From: Dehalococcoidia bacterium
GTDB lineage: Bacteria; Chloroflexota; Dehalococcoidia; JAUYDP01
Length of the DNA stretch: 8,647 nt
Assembly (NCBI GenBank): GCA_030691805.1
Contig: JAUYDP010000318.1
Coordinates: 1-8,647, forward strand
Direction of reading: 5' to 3'
In this document: in pieces, positions 1-5,613 of the stretch
Position numbering within the stretch: position 1 is the stretch's first letter
Layout of the letters: the number at the start of each line of letters is the position of its first letter
Translations under genes and position numbers: made by a program
Notes under the pieces: generated by a model
The model's database searches: none
The model's input: the letters and a program-made list of their open reading frames with translations, nothing else
What the model was told of the DNA's origin: nothing

Positions 1-112
1 AACCCCGGCGGCCCTGGATCTGTACATGAAGCACCCCTATCATATGGGTATCCGGAAAGAGCATACCCACCCTACCCTGGAGTCGCGGAGCATCGTGGAC
101 TACGAGTTCTAG
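1..112 (+). CDS. C-terminus of a probable Dabb-domain (stress-responsive A/B barrel) protein, 5' partial
   Basis: An open plus-strand frame enters from the left edge (first full codon at base 2) and ends at TAG 110-112, giving 36 residues. The tail contains ALDLYMKHPYHMGIRKEHT and ends SRSIVDYEF. This resembles the end of small Dabb-domain proteins (PF07876 family), where a helix with a Y..HP.H pattern is followed by a last strand close to 'r.vvDYe'. The match is from memory of the family pattern and rests on a short tail, so the family call is tentative, though the coding call is reasonable. Dabb proteins are small dimeric ferredoxin-like-fold proteins, often of unknown role. The gene converges on the YtkA-like lipoprotein gene with only 9 bp between the two stop codons, and no terminator hairpin is visible there. 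Confidence 0.5.
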   Translation, partial: TPAALDLYMKHPYHMGIRKEHTHPTLESRSIVDYEF

Positions 113-121
113 GGTGCCAGA

Positions 122-913
122 CTAAGGAGAAACAACCACGCCGACGGCCAGCTCGTAGTGGTCTTCGGGAAGGTATATGACCAGCTTATGCTCCCAAGAG
201 CCGAACTCTATGTAGTCCATGGTAAACAGGTAATGGCTGTTCCCCAGGTTTTTCGTCTGTGAATTGAATGGCCCATGGGCCATACCCTTCATGTCGTATG
301 CAGCGCTTACACTGGCATTGCTCACCGGTTGGCCCCTTCGGGTAAGGTTGACGTCCAGCTTGGCTGTAAGCCGAGTAAGGGGATACGGGTCGAGAAAAAG
401 CTCCGCCGAGAGGCCATTCGGCAAGTTTACCCTGCCGCCGTTCTTGATGAACTTCCAGTCCCCTTTTTGGATGACCGCCAGACTTTTCTCTCCCGCGGCG
501 AGGCTGGAAGATGGGACCCCTGGTTGGTCGTCACCGGCTCCTTGGGGGGCAGAGGGACTGCCCGCTGCACTGGACGCCGGGACGGTCATAGTCGTCGGGC
601 TCGGCCGAGCCTGGGTCGGAACGGCAGCGGGGGACGCCGGCGCCGGTGCGCTCGTGGCGGTCGGGCTTGGCTGGGACGGAGTCAGAGTTGAAAAAGGAGT
701 TGCCGTTGGAGTGAGCACGGGAACAGGGGTCGACGTGGACGCCGGCGCCGCCTGGGTGGGAGGCGAAAAGGGACTCGCCGTGGGGGCGATCCCCGGAACC
801 TGGGTAGGCGTCGGCTGTAGCAGGGCCTCGCGTGCTGGTGGGACCGGCGAGCTGCTGCAATCCATAACCACCGCGGCAACAAAGAATAAGGCCCCCAGCC
901 ATGCCAGCTTCAT
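122..913 (-). CDS. YtkA/FixH-like domain protein, putative lipoprotein with Pro/Thr/Ser-rich linker
   Basis: A 263-residue exported protein. The start is placed at ATG 913 and not at the upstream in-frame ATG at 940, because AGGAGG sits six bases before it. Residues 1-18 form a short signal segment (MKLAWLGALFFVAAVVMD) followed by Cys19 and Ser-Ser-Ser, as in a lipoprotein, although Asp before the Cys makes the lipobox poor. Residues about 24-128 are a low-complexity Pro/Thr/Ser/Ala spacer, typical of surface lipoproteins that hold a domain away from the membrane. Residues about 150-263 form a beta-rich domain with DPYPLTRLTAKLDVNLTRRG, then AYDMKGMAHGPF, then GSWEHKLVIYLPE. This is the pattern of YtkA-like/FixH-like domains (strands around an M.GM.HG segment). 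Such domains often occur near copper or cytochrome oxidase assembly genes, but a biochemical function is not established. It follows the CcdA-like gene by 110 bp with no clear promoter, so co-transcription is likely. Confidence 0.75.
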   Translation of the reverse strand: MKLAWLGALFFVAAVVMDCSSSPVPPAREALLQPTPTQVPGIAPTASPFSPPTQAAPASTSTPVPVLTPTATPFSTLTPSQPSPTATSAPAPASPAAVPTQARPSPTTMTVPASSAAGSPSAPQGAGDDQPGVPSSSLAAGEKSLAVIQKGDWKFIKNGGRVNLPNGLSAELFLDPYPLTRLTAKLDVNLTRRGQPVSNASVSAAYDMKGMAHGPFNSQTKNLGNSHYLFTMDYIEFGSWEHKLVIYLPEDHYELAVGVVVSP

Positions 914-919
914 CTTATG

Positions 920-927
920 CCTCCTCC
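920..927 (-). promoter_or_regulatory. Ribosome binding site of the YtkA-like gene
   Basis: The minus strand reads GGAGGAGG, then CATAAG, then ATG. This strong Shine-Dalgarno match at a six-base spacing decides the start at 913 over the in-frame ATG 27 bases upstream, which has no comparable site. Confidence 0.8.
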
Positions 928-1023
928 CCGCCCTACCCATGATTGGGGTCGTCTCCTCGCCGCATCAGGTTTGGCTTAACAGGCGATCTTCATGCTGGTC
1001 ACGTACTTGAGGATGCGATGATG

Positions 1024-2574
1024 TCAGCTAACGCCAAAAAGCCGGACGACAAAATCGCTCAAGAGGTGTTCCTTGTCCAGTATCATGGTGACGCCAAACC
1101 CCACCATGAGAAGAGCGCTGGCAAGGCCCAGGTGTGGCCGTATCTTTTTCAATCCAAAGGTAAAGGGCCCGAAGCTGGTCATGAGAAGCGTTCCCAACAG
1201 GAGCACGACTCCCAGGCCCAGCGAGAAGGCTAACATCGTAAGGGCGCCCGTTAGGGGCGAGCCTGAAACCGCCGCGTAAAGGATCAGGGCGCTAATGATC
1301 GTGCCGCTGAAGCACGAGAAACATTGGGCCGCAAAGGTAGACCCCATGAGCGTTGATCTCCATGGCCCGGAACCGCGGCCTCTCGCCGGGCTCAACATCG
1401 GCAATCGGCAGACCAAGGGGGCTCGAAGCTGGGCGGCCATGCGTAAGGCGACGAGGATCACCACTACCCCACCGATGATGGATATGGGGCGGCTCCATTC
1501 GATCACCAAGCCAAAACGCTGCAAGATCTGACCGGCTTGGCCGGCGGCGGCCCCGCCAATGGTGTAGACTATGGTGAAGCCGAGTATGAAGAAGAGGGCG
1601 CTCTTGACCAAGGACGAGCGGACCAGGCTCACGCCTGCCCCTGAGGCGGCCCCCGCTCCCCCCAGGTAGGCCCCGTAATAGAGCGATAGGTCGACCAGGC
1701 ATGGGGTAAGAGCGGCCAGCACTACACCGAGGATAACAGGTATAGTCAAGAGGGTCAAAGGAGACCCTCCAAGTTGTGTGAAGCCCGCCAGGTTCAGGCT
1801 ATGTTCGTGGCTCCCCGCCAAGTGGCCCTCATGGCCATCGGAGACGTTAACCGCATTCGTCTGAAGGCTACCGTCCAGGGCCACTTCCCGGCTGGAGTAG
1901 GTTGTGCCGTAAGGGACCGGCAGTTCCCATGACAGGACCGACCCATGGATCTCGACCCCAGAGGTGGCAGGAAAGACCATCTCCAGCGAGCGCGTCTCTG
2001 GCGTCAGGATAGGCCTGCCATCGGACGGCGCGGCTTGGTAGCGCACCATTGTTGTACGGTGGTGCGGCGAATCGGTCAGCATCTTCACTTCGGTTGGGTT
2101 TCGGTAAACACCTCCCATCCTGAGGAATGGCCGTGGAGGCAGGGATGGCAGCTCGCCGACGTGGACTTCCTCAGAGACGTAGAAGAGGAGGGAGGGTTGT
2201 CCCTCCAACGCCTCAGGAATCTGCCGCCCAGAAAAGCTAAAGTAGAGAGGTGTGGCCAAAAGCACGTCGACCATTGGGAAGTCAGCAGAGGAGAGACCTT
2301 CGGGGCGGACTCCGTGGCGCAAGAGGGCCGCCAGGACTTCTTTCTGGCCCACACTGGGCGGACTGGCTGGCAGGGTGGTGGTCGCTTCTACCTGGAGGGC
2401 CGCTGGCCCTGCCACAGCGGGGGCCGGTGCAGGATTGGGCCAGGCCAAAACGGATGCCAGGAGTACGGCGGCTAAAGCTAGGATAACCGCCGGCCAGATC
2501 CAGGGAAACCGGCGGCCGGGGCGAGGCTCGCAATGACCGCACCCATTTCCTTGGGGGGATTCTACCTTACACAA
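1024..2574 (-). CDS. CcdA/DsbD-family transmembrane protein with an additional extracytoplasmic domain
   Basis: A 516-residue membrane protein. CcdA/DsbD-type membrane domains pass electrons from cytoplasmic thioredoxin through a pair of membrane cysteines to extracytoplasmic partners, for example in cytochrome c maturation. Here residues 1-23 are a cytoplasmic tail with a CGHC motif (Cys12, Cys15), and 25-45 are a membrane anchor. Residues about 46-265 are an unrecognised extracytoplasmic region with a His-rich stretch at 247-258 (DGHEGHLAGSHEH). Several membrane segments follow at about 275-292, 322-345, 363-380, 410-435, 442-465 and 482-499. The candidate redox cysteines are Cys292 in ALTPCLVDL and Cys418 or Cys421 in AAQCFSCFSG, matching the first-helix and fourth-helix cysteines of the family. 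Ordinary CcdA is about half this length, so the N-terminal half is an unusual addition. The start is TTG at 2574, with GAGGG eight bases upstream and an in-frame TAG shortly before. It lies 99 bp behind the propeller-cytochrome c gene. Confidence 0.8.
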   Translation of the reverse strand: MCKVESPQGNGCGHCEPRPGRRFPWIWPAVILALAAVLLASVLAWPNPAPAPAVAGPAALQVEATTTLPASPPSVGQKEVLAALLRHGVRPEGLSSADFPMVDVLLATPLYFSFSGRQIPEALEGQPSLLFYVSEEVHVGELPSLPPRPFLRMGGVYRNPTEVKMLTDSPHHRTTMVRYQAAPSDGRPILTPETRSLEMVFPATSGVEIHGSVLSWELPVPYGTTYSSREVALDGSLQTNAVNVSDGHEGHLAGSHEHSLNLAGFTQLGGSPLTLLTIPVILGVVLAALTPCLVDLSLYYGAYLGGAGAASGAGVSLVRSSLVKSALFFILGFTIVYTIGGAAAGQAGQILQRFGLVIEWSRPISIIGGVVVILVALRMAAQLRAPLVCRLPMLSPARGRGSGPWRSTLMGSTFAAQCFSCFSGTIISALILYAAVSGSPLTGALTMLAFSLGLGVVLLLGTLLMTSFGPFTFGLKKIRPHLGLASALLMVGFGVTMILDKEHLLSDFVVRLFGVS

Positions 2575-2582
2575 TATCTTAT

Positions 2583-2588
2583 CCCTCT
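2583..2588 (-). promoter_or_regulatory. Ribosome binding site for the TTG start of the CcdA-like gene
   Basis: The minus strand reads AGAGGG, then ATAAGATA, then TTG. The moderate match at an eight-base spacing supports the unusual TTG start. An in-frame TAG only four codons upstream rules out an earlier start. Confidence 0.55.
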
Positions 2589-2626
2589 AACTCCAACCGC
2601 GGAGCGGTTCCACATACTATCCTTGG

Positions 2627-2661
2627 GGTGGTACGCCCGACGCATTGCCGGGCGTACCACC
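2627..2661 (-). terminator. Perfect 13-bp stem-loop after the propeller-cytochrome gene
   Basis: The arms GGTGGTACGCCCG (2627-2639) and CGGGCGTACCACC (2649-2661) are exact inverted repeats around a nine-base loop. The element starts 13 bp past the stop codon of the propeller gene. No T-run follows the stem on either strand, so this is not a classic Rho-independent terminator. It could be a partial terminator, a 3' mRNA stabiliser that lowers expression of the downstream CcdA-like gene, or a dispersed REP-like palindrome. The structure is certain; the role is inference. Confidence 0.6.
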
Positions 2662-2671
2662 GGAATTCCGG
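2660..2671. repeat. 12-bp perfect palindrome CCGGAATTCCGG
   Basis: The palindrome lies between the propeller stop codon (2674-2676) and the 13-bp hairpin, whose outer arm it overlaps by two bases. It could extend a folded structure in the transcript or bind a dimeric protein. At 12 bp chance cannot be excluded. Confidence 0.5.
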
Positions 2672-2673
2672 CC

Positions 2674-4461
2674 CTAGTGGGTTAAGGTTGCCAGATACGC
2701 CGCGACTGCCTCGGTTTGCTCCGGGCTGAGCTTGATAAACGACATCGCTTCGACACGTCCCAGTGCTCCAGTGATCTGGCTTGCTGTCCTGCCACGGATG
2801 TTTGGGCCGATCATGCCCAACGCGTCCACCCCATGGCACGAGGCACAGCCCACGCCACCAGCCGTCTTCAGGAATATCTCCTGGCCCCGGGCGACTTGGT
2901 CGCTCATTCCTGCGGCCGGCGGGGCTTGGGCCTGGGGCGCAGCCTGGCCGGGGGCAGAAGCCGATCCCAGTATCTGGAGCTTCTTCTGCAACGCGCTACC
3001 GTGGAGCCCGTTGGTGTCAGAAAGAAGCTCTCCGGTCCAGTCCGGCTTATAAGAGACGAAGGCGCCGTTATGGCTGCTGCCACCGTTGGGCATAGGCAGG
3101 CGGGCCTTGACCGTCAGCTTAGCCAGGTCCAAGACAACGTTTTCAAAGCTGGAGTTGCAGCTCAGCCACATCTCGTTGGCATCCGGGTCCGGGTGCAGGA
3201 TGCCGTGGTCGTTGCGGAGGCAGCCCGTGTGCACGGTTCCCGCAACGTCGGCGCCCCACCCTCGGCCCGGCGGCTTTTGCATGACGGCGGGCCTGATGAG
3301 ACCTGCGGTGATGCCCTGGTTATGGCTGGCCTCACCCTTACCGATAACCACCATGAGCTTCTCGTCCCAACTGAGGGTTAAACCGTAGGGCCCAATGGTG
3401 CCGGCGTTAGTCATGCCTGTCACTTCCCACTCGCCGGGGTTGGGCTTGCTCATGTCTATCCTGGCCACCTTGCTCTCGTGGCCGCCGCTTACGTAGGCGA
3501 ACTTGCCGGCGTCGCTGAAGGCCACCCAGATGGGGTCCTTGTCCTCCGTAGTGATCCGGGCCTTTACCTTCCAGTCTTTCAGGTCCACCACCGCCACGCC
3601 GCCGGAGGCATCGAAACCCGTGCGCACGCTGAGTAGTAGCCACTTGCCCGAAGGGTCCCCGAAACCCAGATACCCGCTGCCATTCAGGTTCGCCGGGTCC
3701 ACGGCTCCCACCACCCGGTTGTCGTCGCTGGGGTCCAGGGCGAAGAAGGTGCCCCAGCCATCAATCAACACCAGGTCCTTGCCCGTGTTGGCATCATGGA
3801 TACCCCGGCCGTGGTGCATCCGGCTACTGAGAATCTTGTCCACTTTCAGGGTCCGAGCATTGATGATCATCAAGGCATCCTTGCCCTGAAACTGGCCCTG
3901 GGTGTAGAGCCACTTCCCGTTCGCGGAGACACCCAGGCCGTGGTTCTCGCTGTAGGGCTCTTTGTCCAGGGGGTAATGGGCGGAGGCCACGGACTGGCCG
4001 GTGTTGCCGTCAACGATGGCCAGGCCAGGGGTGGTGTTGGACTCGCTGAAGAAGGCTCCTCCGAACTCCGGCCGGCCGTATCCGGGCCCTTCGGCAGTCA
4101 CGTAGACCAGGGAATGGTCTTTTGCGCTCCAGGCGTCCGGGCCACTGGAGTCGAACGTGGCCAGCAGGTTGATTCCGAGCATCTGCGACCACTTGGTGTC
4201 CCATCCAGCGGATTGGGCCGGGATGGGTGCCGGCTGGAGCTGTCCCGCTGCCACTATTATCCGGTTGAGGCTCGACGCGCCCCTAGTCCCAGGTTGGAAC
4301 CTGGACTGCTCTGCGGCCGCTTGAGCCTGTGGCAGAATCTGCCCAGCGACCCCTTTGGCTGCCTCACCGAGCCTGAGGCCAGGCACGGCCAGGGCTACCA
4401 CCAGGATAGCCACCAGGGCCACAACAGGCAAGAACACAACAACCAGTCTCTTTTTTATCAC
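2674..4461 (-). CDS. Extracytoplasmic beta-propeller protein with C-terminal cytochrome c domain
   Basis: A 595-residue exported haem protein. Residues 5-27 form a hydrophobic signal sequence or anchor after MIKKR. Residues about 95-490 carry repeated four-stranded blade patterns, such as GVSANGKWLYTQG, GFGDPSGKWLLLSV and AFSDAGKFAYVSGG, as in YVTN/cytochrome d1-like propellers. A Pro/Ala/Gln linker (about 499-519) leads to a class I cytochrome c domain with CASCH at 539-543 (haem Cys539, Cys542, His543) and Met573, or less likely Met550, as sixth ligand. Histidines sit at blade starts or loops: His174, His216, His217, His222, His328, His419, His423, His464. Cys414 and Cys435 could form a disulfide. 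NirS has the opposite order (cytochrome c first), and no CuA motif of NosZ is present, so neither name is used. Catalytic or electron-carrier role is unknown. The start is GTG at 4461 with AAGGAGG just upstream and an in-frame TAA before it. It heads the putative operon with the CcdA-like and YtkA-like genes. Confidence 0.85.
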   Translation of the reverse strand: MIKKRLVVVFLPVVALVAILVVALAVPGLRLGEAAKGVAGQILPQAQAAAEQSRFQPGTRGASSLNRIIVAAGQLQPAPIPAQSAGWDTKWSQMLGINLLATFDSSGPDAWSAKDHSLVYVTAEGPGYGRPEFGGAFFSESNTTPGLAIVDGNTGQSVASAHYPLDKEPYSENHGLGVSANGKWLYTQGQFQGKDALMIINARTLKVDKILSSRMHHGRGIHDANTGKDLVLIDGWGTFFALDPSDDNRVVGAVDPANLNGSGYLGFGDPSGKWLLLSVRTGFDASGGVAVVDLKDWKVKARITTEDKDPIWVAFSDAGKFAYVSGGHESKVARIDMSKPNPGEWEVTGMTNAGTIGPYGLTLSWDEKLMVVIGKGEASHNQGITAGLIRPAVMQKPPGRGWGADVAGTVHTGCLRNDHGILHPDPDANEMWLSCNSSFENVVLDLAKLTVKARLPMPNGGSSHNGAFVSYKPDWTGELLSDTNGLHGSALQKKLQILGSASAPGQAAPQAQAPPAAGMSDQVARGQEIFLKTAGGVGCASCHGVDALGMIGPNIRGRTASQITGALGRVEAMSFIKLSPEQTEAVAAYLATLTH

Positions 4462-4465
4462 GTAT

Positions 4466-4472
4466 CCTCCTT
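4466..4472 (-). promoter_or_regulatory. Ribosome binding site for the GTG start of the propeller-cytochrome gene
   Basis: The minus strand reads AAGGAGG, then ATAC, then GTG. The full-length Shine-Dalgarno match is close to the start codon and fixes this GTG as the start. Confidence 0.85.
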
Positions 4473-4507
4473 CATATTATTGTGGGATGCGAAAGACCCT
4501 TGTGTTC

Positions 4508-4536
4508 ATTGTGAAGCCGAAGGCGACGCCTGTCAC
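4508..4536 (-). promoter_or_regulatory. Predicted sigma70-like promoter of the propeller-cytochrome operon
   Basis: On the minus strand GTGACA (4536-4531, five of six matches to TTGACA) and CACAAT (4513-4508, four of six matches to TATAAT) are separated by exactly 17 bases. Transcription would begin near 4501, leaving a leader of about 40 nt before the GTG start at 4461. The -35 box overlaps one arm of an inverted repeat and lies just below two direct repeats, which suggests regulation at this point. Confidence 0.5.
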
Positions 4537-4580
4537 TACTCAAACGGGTAGTGTTGCGGCGCGGAACGGGTAGTTTTGTG
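4534..4580. promoter_or_regulatory. Candidate operator: two 16-bp direct repeats plus an inverted half-site
   Basis: AACGGGTAGTGTTGCG (4543-4558) and AACGGGTAGTTTTGTG (4565-4580) agree at 14 of 16 positions and start exactly 22 bp apart, about two helical turns. The lower repeat also pairs with an inverted arm, CACTAC (4534-4539) against GTAGTG (4548-4553), with an eight-base spacer. Relative to the predicted start site, the conserved ten-base cores lie at about -42 to -51 and -64 to -73, where activators commonly bind. The neighbouring NarL-type response regulator is the obvious candidate binder, but this is inference only. Confidence 0.45.
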
Positions 4581-4729
4581 AATTGAACCGTGACGCCAAG
4601 ATCGTGCTGGTCTGCCACACGGGCCCTATGGGGGACTTGTCTGGTAGCCTCCTGGCCGAGCGCGGCTATTCTATGGTCTCGAACGTAAGCGGCGGAATGG
4701 CTGCATGGGGCGGCAGGCTAGAAAAGTAG
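4574..4729 (+). pseudogene. C-terminal remnant of a rhodanese domain
   Basis: The plus-strand frame from 4574 (just after an in-frame TAG at 4571-4573) to TAG 4727-4729 encodes about 51 residues with KIVLVCHTGPMGDLSG and later NVSGGMAAWGGRLEK. This is the second half of a rhodanese (sulfurtransferase) domain: a strand running into the active-site loop (Cys codon at 4613-4615), a helix, and the final 'nv.GGm.aW' motif. The first half of the domain, about 50 residues, is absent: the upstream DNA holds the propeller promoter and repeats instead. The active loop CHTGPMG also departs from the usual CRSGNRS-like form. No convincing ribosome binding site precedes the possible TTG start at 4583. It is therefore read as a relic left by a deletion or rearrangement, although expression as a small peptide cannot be excluded. 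Confidence 0.65.
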
Positions 4730-4950
4730 GTTGGGCATTTCGCTCCCGTCCTCCCCTGGGCGTAGCGGCGGACGGCCCTGTCCGCCACGGGGTGGCGAGG
4801 GTGAAGCCTCTTCGCGGCCACCAAATCCATTTACCCGGCGCTATCCGGCGTTTGCAGGGGAGCTAGATTCGCCGCCTGTCAGAATTGTAGAATGCGGGAA
4901 AAGGTAGGCGTGGAGTTGTTATGGGGCTCATTCTGGGGAGCCGGGCGCCT
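4730..4950. other. Non-coding stretch downstream of the response regulator gene
   Basis: This is the right part of the 489-bp gap between the response regulator stop and the propeller start. No gene is supported on either strand. It holds a seven-bp stem-loop at 4767-4786 and a weak five-bp stem at 4925-4942 (GGCTC/GAGCC, eight-base loop) just after the response regulator stop. Neither is followed by a T-run. No other repeat or RNA gene was recognised. Confidence 0.5.
4767..4786. repeat. Stem-loop GGCGGAC/GTCCGCC, REP-like palindrome
   Basis: GGCGGAC (4767-4773) and GTCCGCC (4780-4786) pair around the loop GGCCCT. The flanks are GC-rich and no T-run follows. It may end response regulator transcripts weakly, or be one copy of a dispersed GC-rich palindrome family. 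A second copy is not present in this window, so the repeat call is inference. Confidence 0.4.
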
Positions 4951-5613
4951 CTATTGCGGGGAAGAATTATCGGCCAGGCCCTGCTGCACAGCATAGGCGG
5001 CGGCTTGAGCCCGGTTCCTCAAATGCAGCTTTGCCAGCATGTTCTTGATGTGGTATCTCACAGTGTTCTCTGAGATGACCAGGCTTGTGGCGATGCCTTT
5101 GTTGCTTTGTCCCTGGGCAATGAGGCGCAGTATCTCACCTTCCCGCTCCGATAGGTCTTCCTTCGAGGAAGAAGGAGCCGGCGCCTTCGCTGAGCGGCGC
5201 GAGAACTCCGCCAGTATCTTCGCGGCCAGGGTCGGCGATATGGGCGCTTCGCCCCGAGAGATTCCAGACAGCATCTCCACGAACTCCTCTCCCCGCAGGT
5301 TTTTCAGAAGATAGCCCTGGGCCCCGGCCTTGATGGCCTCGAAGAGGTCCTGTTCATCATCGGACACCGTGAGCATGACAATCTTCACTTCCGGCATCCT
5401 GGCCTTGATCAGCCTGGTCGCCTCAAGGCCATTGCAGCGGGGCATCTTCACATCCATAAGCACGAGATCGGGGTGTAGCTCTCGCACCTTTTCCAGCGCC
5501 TCCAGGCCGTCGCACGCTTGGCCCACGACTTCCACGCCCCATGCTGTCAGCAGGCTGGCTATGCCATCTCGAAAGAGGGCATGGTCGTCCACCAGCAGGA
5601 CCCTCATGCTCAT
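4951..5613 (-). CDS. NarL/FixJ-family response regulator (LuxR-type HTH)
   Basis: A 220-residue cytoplasmic transcription regulator. Residues about 3-118 are a receiver domain with acidic Asp9-Asp10, phosphoacceptor Asp54 in VLMDVKMP, Thr82 and Lys104. Residues about 152-208 are a LuxR-type helix-turn-helix (LSEREGEILRLIAQGQSNKG, then SENTVRYHIKNMLAKL), which binds DNA as a dimer after phosphorylation. All signature residues are intact. The start is placed at ATG 5613 (MSMRVLLVDD): it overlaps the kinase stop as ATGA, and AAGGAG lies about ten bases upstream. An in-frame TTG at 5622 is too close to that site, and ATG 5607 is the alternative. Translational coupling with the kinase implies a cognate pair. 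Its targets are unknown; the propeller-cytochrome promoter about 400 bp downstream is a candidate. Confidence 0.92.
   Translation of the reverse strand: MSMRVLLVDDHALFRDGIASLLTAWGVEVVGQACDGLEALEKVRELHPDLVLMDVKMPRCNGLEATRLIKARMPEVKIVMLTVSDDEQDLFEAIKAGAQGYLLKNLRGEEFVEMLSGISRGEAPISPTLAAKILAEFSRRSAKAPAPSSSKEDLSEREGEILRLIAQGQSNKGIATSLVISENTVRYHIKNMLAKLHLRNRAQAAAYAVQQGLADNSSPQ

Noticed and set aside
264..1010. Long plus-strand open frame (248 codons) opposite the YtkA-like gene
   Set aside because: It is the antisense of the Pro/Thr/Ser-rich linker, gives a Gly/Val/Ala-biased product without any recognisable domain, and overlaps a well-supported gene with a strong ribosome site.
2674..4461. Naming the propeller-cytochrome protein as nitrite reductase NirS or nitrous oxide reductase NosZ
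   Set aside because: NirS has the cytochrome c domain at the N-terminus, and NosZ needs a CuA motif and defined CuZ histidine motifs that are not seen; only general propeller similarity remains.
3796..4551. Long plus-strand open frame (251 codons) opposite the propeller gene
   Set aside because: It covers the N-terminal coding region and promoter of a clear cytochrome gene, and its product has no recognisable domain; GC-rich codon use on the other strand explains the open frame.
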